The position numbers and the translations under genes were made by a program. DNA of 64,000 nt from Maniola hyperantus. Its lineage: Eukaryota > Arthropoda > Insecta > Lepidoptera > Nymphalidae. The notes under the pieces were generated by a model. It made no database searches and was not told the origin of the DNA. It saw nothing but the letters and a program-made list of their open reading frames with translations. The stretch covers positions 5,580,001-5,644,000 of the forward strand of contig NC_048555.1 of the NCBI RefSeq assembly GCF_902806685.2, written 5' to 3'. Each line of letters opens with the position of its first letter. Position 1 is the first letter of the stretch. Positions 54,590 through 63,652 of this stretch are shown one piece after another.

Positions 54590-54725
54590 CAAGAAAAAGT
54601 GCAAACAGGTTTAGCATAGATCTATGCATGCATATCTGCTGATCTATGCATGCATCTATGATAGCATCTATGCTAAACTTGCTTGCACTTTTTCTGGCAT
54701 ACTCTATGCCATTAGAGTATGCCAG
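54590..54725. repeat. Two adjacent hairpins
   Basis: The first pairs AAAAAGTGCAAACAGGTTTAG with CTAAACTTGCTTGCACTTTTT around ATCTATGCATGC-rich sequence (about 54594-54694). The second, 54694-54725, is CTGGCATACTCTA, loop TGCCAT, TAGAGTATGCCAG, a 13-bp perfect stem. CCAATGAACATTTGCAGCA just after it is a scrap of LINE family L. Confidence 0.75.
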
Positions 54726-56069
54726 GACCAATGAACATTTGCAGCAGCTCCATAGCAATATGTACTTACCAAGTTCCGACACTTCTTCGTTTTAGCATGG
54801 AGTCTTCTTAATAATTTGATTTATAATTTAAGCTCCAAGGTTTAACGCGGAGCAAATGCCATATGTCGATCTTTAGACACAGTTTATATAAGGTGAGGCC
54901 AGGTTTTAGATTTTTTTTAATTGTTGCGTTAATGATTATTTATAACCGCATGTTAGTTATACCAACCATACTGATGGCTTAAAACTTAAAAGTGATTTCC
55001 AAGCTACAAGGGAAAGGGAAAGGCGAAATTCTGATCAGTCACCAAACCAGTTATCAACTGGAGTCAGCGTTTCTTGACAAGAGATTCCTCTTACTGATAT
55101 TTGCTGTAGCTAGTCGACCACATCAGCCTATAATTATTATCAGTTATAAGTTATCCTTATATCAAAGCTTACAACTATCTAGAACATTACGTATTTGCAT
55201 CGCTTTAACTGTATAGTTGTTTATCGTATAGGATCTCAATATAAATACCTAATGGAACCTTTAATATTGAATTCCAAATGCAAACAAAACTACCGGATAC
55301 AATGGACGGATATGCGTCCGACGAAGCCGTCTAGACCAGTGACGTCATGGATACCAATTCAGACTTCTTTAATTGATCGCTTTACAGACAACAGTACTAT
55401 CATTGTGTAAGGCAAGGCGTTGTTTTGTTATTGAATTAGGAGTGATTGGCAGGTTCATGATAAGAAAAGTTACATACCTAAATACATAAGAGTTGCAATC
55501 TGAGTATTCATAAAAAGTTTTAAGCAAAATATTGATAGAGATGAAGACGAAGCTTTTTATAATGTTCTTTATTTCCTGTTTTTTTCACTAAACTTTAAAT
55601 TGAATACAAGTAGTTTATTGTCCCTAAACCAATGTCAGATTAGAGTTTTATGATTACGTACCATACAAATCTAATCCTTTACTTTCATATTTAATCATTC
55701 ATCGTCACGTGCTCGATACCATCCAAAAATGGTACCTATTTTGGCAGTCAATGTAACAAAAGCTTGACAAAAGGCTAAAAGCATTAAAAGTATTAAAACT
55801 CCTAATTAAAGCTTATTTCAAACTACGAGATATAAATTATTTATTTATAGTCCGGTCAATATTAGCGTTCCCAAAATTCCTAACAATTTTACGCTAAAAA
55901 TCTCTATCTAAGAATCTATTTCGACTAAATACGTGAGTAAAGTCGGTTTCTCCTAATTTATATCCCGTAGTTTGAAATAAGCTTTAGGTAGGTAAATAAA
56001 AAATCTTTCCCTGTCCTGAGTCTTACAACAATTTGAGAGCATGATAACGACTATTTGAGAGCATACCTA
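54726..56069. other. No recognised feature
   Basis: Frames at 54992-55216 and 55195-55410 show no motif. No repeat match. Confidence 0.4.
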
Positions 56070-56107
56070 ATAGTAGAGAGCATGATATGGATCATGCTCT
56101 CTACTAT
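56070..56107. repeat. 17-bp perfect hairpin
   Basis: ATAGTAGAGAGCATGAT, loop ATGG, ATCATGCTCTCTACTAT. A partial copy of the arm (GAGAGCATGATAACGACTAT) lies just upstream at 56035. Confidence 0.85.
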
Positions 56108-57189
56108 AGTGTCAATGAAAATTGTCTATTTCAAAAATAGCCGCATTAAATATTCGCAATGCTTTTTACCCTTAAACAACCGGCTTCTAGCCGGCCACAG
56201 CGAACTTTCTCGTCCACAGTTCAACACTCCACAGATTGCAAATTCTACACAAACGATACAACAACGCGTTCTCATCAAATGCAGAAGTTAGACAAAGTTT
56301 CATCCAGTCCGTTAAACATCGCATCGCTAATCCGGGCATAACATTGCAAAACGCAGGACAAACTGCTCTGCTTTGTGCTGCACTAATGAGTGCCACGTGG
56401 CTGTCCCCCGCATTGCAGACTGCACAATAAAACAATGCTTTCATTTAGTTGTGCACTCTGCCTTTATTCCCATAGGATGAACTATTGCGTGACTGCGACT
56501 CGTTATTGGAGTGCCACAAGGCGTAATTTCGGCGACGGTACTATTATTCGGGTTTAACGTTATGGAATTCGAAATAACTTCGTTGTTTGGTAGCACAAAT
56601 TGTTTTTCTAAATATCCGGCCTCGTGGATTGTACGTTTCAACAGACATTACAATGCACTAACAGAACATTACTGGTTAAAGTCTAGTCTAGTCAGTAGTC
56701 GTCATAATTGACTTTAATTGAAATCACTTAAACAATAGGTATCGTGTGTGAAATACTTTCTTGTAGGATTTGAATCGGTTTCATTATAATTTTGAGATTG
56801 CTTAAGTTTGATTGAATTCTTACTTTCGTATTGAATCGTTATTGGAAACTAATTGGAATTCCTGTTCATGAGACTAACTCATTCCTCAACTTCTTCTTAC
56901 GTCTCGTCTGAGATTCGTAAATATGTCTCAATAGGATCATGTAAATATTATGATCAATGTGAATGTGAGGTTCAATTCGATGTTGTTCTTCGAGTACTAT
57001 GTTGTTGCAACTCTTGATGTCTAAAACACCACAAACATAAACACAGTGAAATGTTTTCAGACGCGTGGTGACCAACCAAAATAAACATGAGCTTTTCCGT
57101 TCTGTAGCTAAAGCGCAGTTGTCAAGTTGTCAGGAGGTTACAGGGACTCGTTAGCGTTAACATCTGACGGCATGGGAGTCGTTACTAAC
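56108..57189 (-). other. Intron side of the semaphorin-like exon; unique DNA
   Basis: 56150-56710 has balanced composition and many modest open frames on both strands (for example minus 56187-56444 and 56441-56641), none recognisable. It would be the first kilobase of intron 1 if the exon call is right. No Helitron, SINE or LINE was seen here. Confidence 0.35.
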
Positions 57190-57286
57190 CTAATTGCGCG
57201 AAGACCTTGGGGCGGACGTTCTCCTGCCAGGCGGCGGCGGCGGCGGCGAACAGGGCCGCGACGACGGCACAGCGGAGCACGAACAT
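57190..57286 (-). CDS. Sema1a: First coding exon, semaphorin-1A-like transmembrane guidance protein
   Basis: Semaphorin-1A is a membrane-bound axon guidance ligand/receptor that pairs with plexin A. The ATG at 57286 gives MFVLRCAVVAALF plus six alanines, a signal peptide, then WQENVRPKVFAQL. From memory, insect semaphorin-1A (fasciclin IV) starts its mature chain with W, then V-x-P-K and a Q-F/L-G step, in the same place after an alanine-rich signal. The exon ends CAATTAG and the intron starts GTTAGT (57189 downward), a good donor leaving a phase-1 G that fits the next Gly codon. The reading frame closes four bases into the intron, so splicing is needed. Upstream DNA is a CpG-rich block, as expected of a 5' UTR. 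No further exon (sema domain) was found in the window. Another secreted protein cannot be excluded from 32 codons. Confidence 0.6.
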
Positions 57287-57530
57287 TGCACTAGTCACAA
57301 GTCGTCATCACTCGGAGTTGGGAACACTCGCGGCGCGCGACTCGGCGCTCCGAACAGGCAGGGCGCTCCACGGCCGGCGGCAGACTGACGGACGAGGGAG
57401 GCCGGGGGGTTAGCGCGCGCCTGCGCCGCCGGCGCCCCGCGGTCTCGCATGCGTCGGGCTGCGGAGTGCGGACCTCGCACGTGACGCAGCCCTCCTCGCC
57501 CCGAGCCACGACCCTGCGACGTCATAATCG
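57287..57530 (-). promoter_or_regulatory. GC-rich 5' UTR/promoter of the semaphorin-like gene
   Basis: By far the most GC- and CpG-rich stretch of the window (GGCGCGCGACTCGG, GCGCGCGCCTGCGCCGCCGG). It begins exactly at the exon's ATG and stops at about 57530, with a CRE-like GACGTCAT at 57518. Several open frames on both strands here are composition by-products. The transcription start is not identifiable by eye. Confidence 0.5.
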
Positions 57531-57600
57531 TGTTAAAAAACTGCCTGCATATCCTAAACCTGCAATTAAACTCTAAAGGGGCCGCCCGCTAGGCTTTTGT

Positions 57601-57902
57601 TTATATTTCCGAAAGGCCTATTAAAAATTCGTTAGCGACATCTCGGGGGCGTAACGCTCAACGAGTCGTAAGGTTGTGATTATGACACTGATTGTTACAG
57701 TAGGGACCCGAAGCCGATGCGTTGCGAAATCTCCTATTAGGCTATTACTTCCCCTCTTCCAGAAAAAATCTGAACTCGTTGCCGGTTCAGATTCGTTACG
57801 TAATTATAGGGTCGAATTAAGCAACAAAAAACTTTTTGAAATGCTTGTATTTTTCGGAGACCAATTAAAAATTCGTTTGCTACATCTCGAGGGGTTGACG
57901 CC
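57601..57902. repeat. Direct repeat upstream of the GC-rich block
   Basis: 57601-57658 and 57847-57902 share the pattern TATTTTTCGGA-G-CC-ATTAAAAATTCGTT-GC-ACATCTCG-GGG-G(T)AACGC, about 75-80% by eye, spaced 245 bases. It may be a duplicated regulatory segment or an old repeat. Confidence 0.55.
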
Positions 57903-57984
57903 AGGATAAAGTCACAAAGGTTTATTTTCTATTTGTACGCGTTTTGCTGCCAATTTACCAATGAGTATATATAAAGAACTCGTC

Positions 57985-58330
57985 AAGTGCGAGTCTCGCA
58001 CACGAATGGTTCCGTGCCATCTTACAAGAGATTATTTGATAACACTTTTATGTGCTACACTGCAAGTTAGTAAAGCGCCATCTATGATGTGATTTAGTAA
58101 ACTAATTATTTGTTCGTGAATACATTGTAATTTTATGTAGTGATGTTATCACAAATTCATTTTTCTTTCAATAAGACATTGCTACCTACCAAATTTCATG
58201 ATTCTTGGTCAACTATACCAATATTACCGTGACTATAGTATAGTCACGGTATAGGGTATAGTCACTATACCCTATACAGATTTGATTTGACAGACAGACA
58301 CGACAGATAGAGTTTGGTTAGAGTTATTGC
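57985..58330 (+). repeat. Family H relative with two snap-back hairpins
   Basis: ACTCGTCAAGTGCGAGTCTC, CACGAATGGTTCCGTGCCAT, GGTCAACTATACC and GACAGACAGACACGACAG keep the H order; the region after GGTCAAC is replaced by the hairpins at 58225-58276. Confidence 0.6.
58225..58276. repeat. Two abutting 27-nt hairpins
   Basis: TACCGTGACTAT-AGT-ATAGTCACGGTA at 58225-58251 and TATAGGGTATAG-TCA-CTATACCCTATA at 58250-58276. Each has a 12-bp perfect stem and a 3-nt loop, and they share bases at the join. Confidence 0.9.
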
Positions 58331-58994
58331 AATTTTCAAAATTTAAGCAAATTTTGCATCAGCACGAGGTAATTATTAACTCGGATTTTGTTTCACATAG
58401 CAAAATTAATCAATTGTTACTAAGACAAATAAAATGCACAACGAAACCGATAGAGCAAAACAAAAAAAAGCTACTAACACAAAGTTCAAACTCCCGCAAC
58501 ACGTAAAACGAGAGCGGAACTTTATCGAAATAAAAACTTTTATTCCAACACTGGGGTGTTTGGGCATATTCATTATTATTAATACGGTAAAGTTGCTCCC
58601 TGGCAATTTAATTCGAGGAATTCGGAACTTTGTCGAAGTAACTATGGCTTGGTGTTAGTCAAGTAAAAAAAAAAAAAAAAAGTATGAGATGCAGTTGTAG
58701 TAGGGCCGTGTGAAAATCAATAAAATAAACATTTATAGTGCATGACTCGGATGCCCTCTATGCGTAAATCTAGGAGGAATTAACTTCCTTTGTGAGTACC
58801 AAGTAAACATAATATTTACTTGGCATATTTAGTGTACAAATACGGATATCTGTAATGATACTAAATGCTCAAGCTTTTATGGGATCATAATATATTCGGC
58901 TACACACACGGATGCTGCTTGAATGTAAGACATAAAGATAAGTTCCATAATTTTAGACGATCTTGCTTTACTAAAGTTGTGCTCTACCTTTAAA
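58331..58994. other. No recognised feature
   Basis: Contains a poly(A) run at about 58664-58681. Frames at 58406-58606 (minus) and 58434-58658 (plus) are unremarkable. Confidence 0.4.
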
Positions 58995-59250
58995 TCTAAA
59001 TATATAAAAGGAAAAGGTGACTGACTGACTGACTGACTGACTGAATGACTGACTGACTGACTGACTGACTGATCTATCAACGCACAGCTTAAACTACTGG
59101 ACGGATCGGGCTGAAATTTGGCATGCAGATAGCTATTATGACGTAGGCATCCGCTAAGAAAGGATTTTTGAAAATTCAACCCCTAAGGGGGTGAAATAGG
59201 GGTTTGAAATTTGTGTAGTCCACGCGGACGAAGTCGCGAGCATAAGCTAG
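58995..59250 (+). mobile_element. Helitron-like element, (GACT)n subfamily, complete
   Basis: TCTAAATATATAAAAGG start, (GACT)n at 59022-59070, GATCTATCAACGCACAGCTT, GGACGGATCGGGCTGAAATT, CCCCTAAGGGGGTGAAATAG, then CCACGCGGACGAAGTCGCGA and GCATAAGCTAG before T. The body is unlike the (GTCT)n subfamily, yet the last 35 bases are the same. Confidence 0.78.
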
Positions 59251-59756
59251 TACTCGTATACAGCTTGAAAAATCTTTTCCTTAGGAACTTTGACCTTAAA
59301 TGTTTGTGTTAGGAAATGTTTTGAAAATAGCTTGGTTATAAGTACCTACTCGTATGAGTAGGTACCTAAGTACCTAGTTACTTATTTAATTCATCGAGTT
59401 TAAGTAAAAAAATCTATATTGTACGAGTAAAATTTACCAAGATAAAAATATATTTCGTCAAACAATATGACCTATTCAGGACCACACTTCAAAGTATATA
59501 TAGATATTTATCTTATTTACTTACAAATATTCTGTGTTAAGTTAACCTACGTGATAAAAAGGTCAATATGCAGGCCTGCCCCAAATGCTCTCCGAATCAG
59601 GGAAGCTTGGATTAGGGAAGTACCTAAGTATTTTCTTCGAAATAAATATTACTTGTAACATTTATAATTTTTATGATAGTGTTTTACCGACACTTAAGGA
59701 AATTTCTAAATAGTTTTTAGATTTTAGTAAATAGATTAGATACATATTATCAAAAA
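59251..59756. other. Unassigned; hairpin at 59342-59365
   Basis: GTACCTACTC, loop GTAT, GAGTAGGTAC. The rest is AT-rich and unmatched. Confidence 0.45.
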
Positions 59757-59819
59757 TTGCGGAACCGACAGAATTCAAACCTGCGTCTCCCTGGTATCGC
59801 ACCCGGAGCGCCTTAGATC
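59757..59819 (-). other. tRNA-like head fragment (SINE or tRNA pseudogene)
   Basis: The minus strand reads GATCTAAGGCGCTCCGGGTG, CGATACCAGGGAGACGCAGG and GTTTGAATTCTGTCGG. The order fits a D-arm end, an anticodon arm and a B box (GGTTTGAATTC) of a tRNA. The 5' third is missing: family U element 59822-59988 begins at that point. T-stem pairing is poor, so it is not a functional tRNA. Confidence 0.4.
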
Positions 59820-59821
59820 GC

Positions 59822-59988
59822 TATAAGTCTCGCAAATTGCTAATACGCGTGACCGCCATTTTAGTGACATCAGCACTAGACTGAAGTTTCGAGCTGATAT
59901 TTTATTTCGGCTGACGTCAAAATGACGTCATTTTGATATTAATGAGACATGGTTCCAGCGCAATAGCAATTTCCGGGACTCATACTTG
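59822..59988. mobile_element. MITE, family U, copy 2
   Basis: TATAAGTCTCGCAAATTGCT and AGCAATTTCCGGGACTCATA are the ends. The interior has TGACGTCAAAATGACGTCAT, two CRE-like sites. Opposite orientation to 3140-3309. Confidence 0.75.
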
Positions 59989-60243
59989 TTCTTGTAAGAT
60001 CTTTTGATTCGTTTTAATAATTTTCGCATGTAAAGTTTTCAGACGTATCAGTTCTACCAAGTCTTACTTCAACTGAACATTAATAGGCCAATAAAAAGTT
60101 CGAGAAATCTCTATCTTACAGAAATTTAATAAAATCGTCGTTCGGACTAACTTCTCATTTACAATACCTACTTAAAGGAGTTTTAATAGATGTAGAGACG
60201 TTAAAGTTATACTTTTATGATATTTTAAGCAAATTAATAATTA

Positions 60244-60335
60244 TTCCGCTAGATTCAGCGGCGCAAGACCGTGTGGAAGTTCCTAAAAAAGACCTAGGTC
60301 CAGGCGGGGACGTCTATCGATTGATAATGAGGAAT
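60244..60335 (+). repeat. RTE LINE tail, family K
   Basis: CCGCTAGATTCAGCGGCGCA, AGACCGTGTGGAAGTTCCTA, GACCTAGGTCCAGGCGGGGA and CGTCTATCGATTGATAATGA. Confidence 0.65.
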
Positions 60336-60354
60336 GGTAAACAATTTATACATA

Positions 60355-60530
60355 GCACCGCGATTAATAGCCTCATCTGGTGACAGAAGGGCTGGCTCAT
60401 TTTTTGCGCAACGAATCAGCCTGGCTGTCCAGCGCGGAAATGCAGCCAGTATTTATATATGGTAATTAGATAAGGCTAGCTTTAAGTTTTATTGTAATAT
60501 TTTTAATTTAAAAAATATGTATATATTGTG
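60355..60530 (-). repeat. Family J copy, reversed
   Basis: CGATTAATAGCCTCATCTGG, GGGCTGGCTCATTTTTTGCG, CAGCCTGGCTGTCCAGCGCG and TTTAAGTTTTATTGTAATAT. The last part supplies the family's A-rich 5' border. Confidence 0.65.
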
Positions 60531-61204
60531 TAAGTATATGAAGGTTCGTTCTACTTGTTTGATTTCGTAGTTATTTGATAGTGGTGCATGTTGTTTTGGT
60601 CTCTAGATTTTTTGAATCGAATTGCTAGTTATGACTTCAAAGATCGAATAATAATCAACGAGACGTATTAATTGAGGGTATAAATTATAAATCCCAGCCG
60701 TGCCTGCCCCCTACAGAACGCACCCCTCTGAGGTTCGCGTGCATTGAGTAAAATAGACGGTGAACTTGTCCGGAATAACTTTGAATACAAATCTTTAATT
60801 GGAATGTATTTTTGACACGATTATGTTATAACTGATTATTATTATACAGCCCCATAAAACGCGTGGCAGCAATAAATTAGTTAACCAATGTCAAACATGT
60901 AAAATATCTGACTACAAGTGATATAGGTATAGACCGTACGTTACAGAAAGAATATCAAAATATTTAGGTATAATTAACGTCCAGATCGACATATAAGTAC
61001 CTGATAAATACATAAATGAAATAGTGGACAAAGCAATTCTCTTTCTGGATCTCTTAGATAAGCGTTGGAATAATATTCACTAATGGAGTTATAGCTTGCA
61101 GAGCTTATTTGAATTTCGCAAATATATACCTAATTTAAGTAAACCTTCCTAACAACATTTAGGAAATCAGTGTAGATAACTTTAGACTATTAAATCTATT
61201 AAAA
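60531..61204. other. No recognised feature
   Basis: A balanced patch at 60695-60770 (GCCTGCCCCCTACAGAACGC) is unassigned. Confidence 0.4.
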
Positions 61205-61375
61205 CAGTACCTATGTACAACATGGGGGTATTCAAGGGGCGGACCAAAAAATTCCTAAAAAGCCGGCAACGCATCGGCGGTTCCTCTGGTGCTGCAAATG
61301 TTCATGGGCGGCGGTAATCACTTAACATCAGATGACCCGCCTGCTCGTTTGCTCGCTATATCTATTTAAAAAAAA
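61205..61375 (+). mobile_element. LINE 3' end, family L, with A-rich tail
   Basis: GTACAACATGGGGGTATTCA, AGGGGCGGACCAAAAAATTC, AGCCGGCAACGCATCGGCGG, GCTGCAAATGTTCATGGGCG and GCTCGCTATATCTATTTAAA. Same terminus as 4148-4450, opposite strand. Confidence 0.72.
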
Positions 61376-61878
61376 TGAAATTAATAATTATCTAATGGTA
61401 TCCAGTGGTTAAAAATTGCAAGCGTTGACTCCAAACGATATCGATATCAAGAACATCCTGTTAATAAAAGCATGGAAGTGCGAGATTTTCCTACTTTCCT
61501 AGCTGCAAAATAATGCTGTTTTGTTATTTTGTCACAGGCGAATAAATGGTCAGCGGAGGGAGAACTAAATTCCAGGGACTTGGGTATCAAAAAACACTCG
61601 ACACGTGTTCTGCCGTCTCAGAGCGACGTCTTGAGAAAAACTGGAAAGGCGAGGAAATAAACCGTGTGTACATTTTAAAATTGCTTTATATTTTGCGGAA
61701 AAGTTTTATTTATATCATAAAGAATTTTAAACGGCGAACTGTAGTGGTTCGAGGCGAGAATATCCACTTATCAAAGACACTTTGCATTGCATGCAGACTT
61801 TCTCGACTTTTTCTAATGGTTCGCTGAGACTTATTTTCTAGAGTCATTCCTGTTAAATAGTTGTACATATACAATGAA
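61376..61878. other. No recognised feature
   Basis: A 93-codon plus-strand frame (61546-61827) contains YILKLLYILRKSFIYIIKNF and is not recognisable as a family; no flanking support. Confidence 0.35.
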
Positions 61879-62204
61879 CTAGCTGACCCGCCCTGGCTTC
61901 ACTCGGGTGGAATTTAGAAAATCGAGGTAGGGGTTGAATTTACAAAAATCCTGGAACACGTATTTCTTCATTTGTGACCGAAAATACCAATTTTCATGTT
62001 GAAAAATGATGGACTTTCATACAAACTTGCATCCCCTATTTAACTTAGGGATGGAATTTCGAGAAATCCTTTCTTAGTGGATACCTACTCTTTACAAAGA
62101 ACACACCCTCAAAATTTCATGTCTCTAGGACCAGCGGTTTACGCTGTGAATCAGTCAGTCAGTCAGTCAGTCACTCAGGACTTTAAATTTTATATATATA
62201 TAGA
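61879..62204 (-). mobile_element. Helitron-like element, GACCCGCCC subfamily
   Basis: CTAGCTGACCCGCCCTGGCT at the left (reverse of the 3' end) and TATATATATATAGA at the right (reverse of TC...). (AGTC)n at 62152-62175 and TAGGACCAGCGGTTTACGCT. Relatives at 39481, 7273 and 46838. Confidence 0.68.
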
Positions 62205-62597
62205 TGAATTAATGAGTGAATGTCTGTACCACACTGTTGTGTAACTTAGGTACAACTTGTACCCTACAATGTCTTATGCCTTTTTATCTTTAGGTGGATA
62301 TAACGGAATTGCTTTTTTATGAAAAACTTAGTGATTTTTATTCAGGGTTCCCATCTAGTCATCTAAACCCTCGTATATTGCAAAAACCAGTAGCCATGAG
62401 GAGGTATACTCAGAAAATCCAGTAGGTATGAGAATGATATTAAAACGAATTTGCCTGTTTCATAGCTTTAAGCCCTTGAGACTTCCTGAAATATGAATCA
62501 TTACGAAACGCGGTGACTCGCCAAGGACTACAGCCGGGTAGGTATAATATCATGTATATTTGGCCGACTGTATGATGATAAAATTATAATCCATTTG
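62205..62597. other. No recognised feature
   Basis: No match to other repeats. Confidence 0.4.
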
Positions 62598-62780
62598 GCA
62601 TTAAAAACTCGGTCAAGTGCGAGTCGGTACAAAAACTCTCAAATTAATACACCTAATATACCTAATTTGCAAGTTAATGACGGACAGCGCCATTTTGATG
62701 TGATTCTAAACTTTTGCTCGGGAACACAAATTAGGGTTTTGTATTTTACCACTTGTCAGCGTGATTTATTATTGTATAGT
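62598..62780 (+). repeat. Family H relative, short form
   Basis: AACTCGGTCAAGTGCGAGTC, GGTACAAAAACTCTC, GACGGACAGCGCCATTTTGA and TTGTATTTTACCACTTG. Its centre matches 32385-32750 reversed. Confidence 0.55.
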
Positions 62781-63230
62781 TAATGATCATAATTCATAAT
62801 CATTAAAAAAATTATAGACAAAAATGCAAAATAGGTATAGGCAAGTTAAGGTAAGTACAAAGTTATCAAACGAAATGGGAAACAACAAATAGGCTAAATC
62901 TTAGTCACGTCCCATTTTTGCGAATTTACGTAAAAAGGTTCGCATGTAACCATAAATATTCCATCCGATGTGAAAAGAATAACACAAAGAGTTAATGTGA
63001 CGGCACAAAGGCTGCCGGTTTACGTTTCATCATGTAACGTCGTACATTTTGATTTGTGGCACAGCAGAAATCTAGGACTACTGTTATTCACGATGAAACG
63101 TAATTCGTACGTTCTCATTATCCAGGTTTTTTAAGTTCCAAACTCGAAATTGAAAGCAGGAGACGTACTTCTCTTTCAGTACTGTAAAAGGCGTGTCTTG
63201 CGCAATACTTAAGCGAATGTTAGTCTGTTA
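62781..63230. other. No recognised feature
   Basis: No match to other repeats and no gene. CATCATGTAACGTCGTAC and CACGATGAAACGTAATTCGT near 63030-63110 are a weak inverted pair. Confidence 0.4.
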
Positions 63231-63548
63231 TCATCATGATGATCAACCCATCACCGGCCACTGAGTATGATGAGTCCCATCTCAGAATCCATCAATCATC
63301 ATCCGCCACGCCGCCGCCGCGCTGGCCAAATGCGGATTGGCAGACTTCACACGCCTTTGAGAATTTTAGGGAAAACTTTCAGGCATCTAAGTTTCCTCAC
63401 GGTATTTTCCTTCACCATTAAAGTAAGTGACATTAAAATTGCTTAAAACGCTTATAACTCGGTGTTACTTGCGTTTTAAGCAGCAAAAGTTATAGGTGTG
63501 TGCCCGGGATCGAATCCCTGACCGCCACAATAGAAGGCTGACGTCTCT
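63231..63548 (-). mobile_element. tRNA-derived SINE, minus strand
   Basis: Plus strand: ATCATCATGATGATCAACCC (tail), CTGGCCAAATGCGGATTGGC, AGACTTCACACGCCTTTGAG, CCTCACGGTATTTTCCTTCA, then GTGTGCCCGGGATCGAATCC (B box reversed). A local expansion (AAAACGCTTATAACTC) splits the 5' part. Confidence 0.75.
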
Positions 63549-63652
63549 GTTATCAAAACGTACTTACATATTACATAAGAATTAGGTATATGTAGTTGAA
63601 GATTGCAAGTTCCTGCTGTCTTGACAAAATGTATGGACACCATTATTTTTAT

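Noticed and set aside
1..57189. Further semaphorin exons on the minus strand
   Set aside because: I looked for sema-domain signatures by eye and found none; small exons may still be missed.
57194..57525. Several open frames of 64-76 codons on both strands
   Set aside because: They arise from the CpG-rich leader; only the minus frame starting at 57286 has a signal peptide, a good donor and a family match.
59022..59070. Regular GACT repeats resembling a CRISPR-like array
   Set aside because: A microsatellite inside a Helitron-like element, with no spacers; the genome is insect.
61546..61827. 93-codon plus-strand frame
   Set aside because: Lysine/isoleucine-rich with no recognisable family or splice context.
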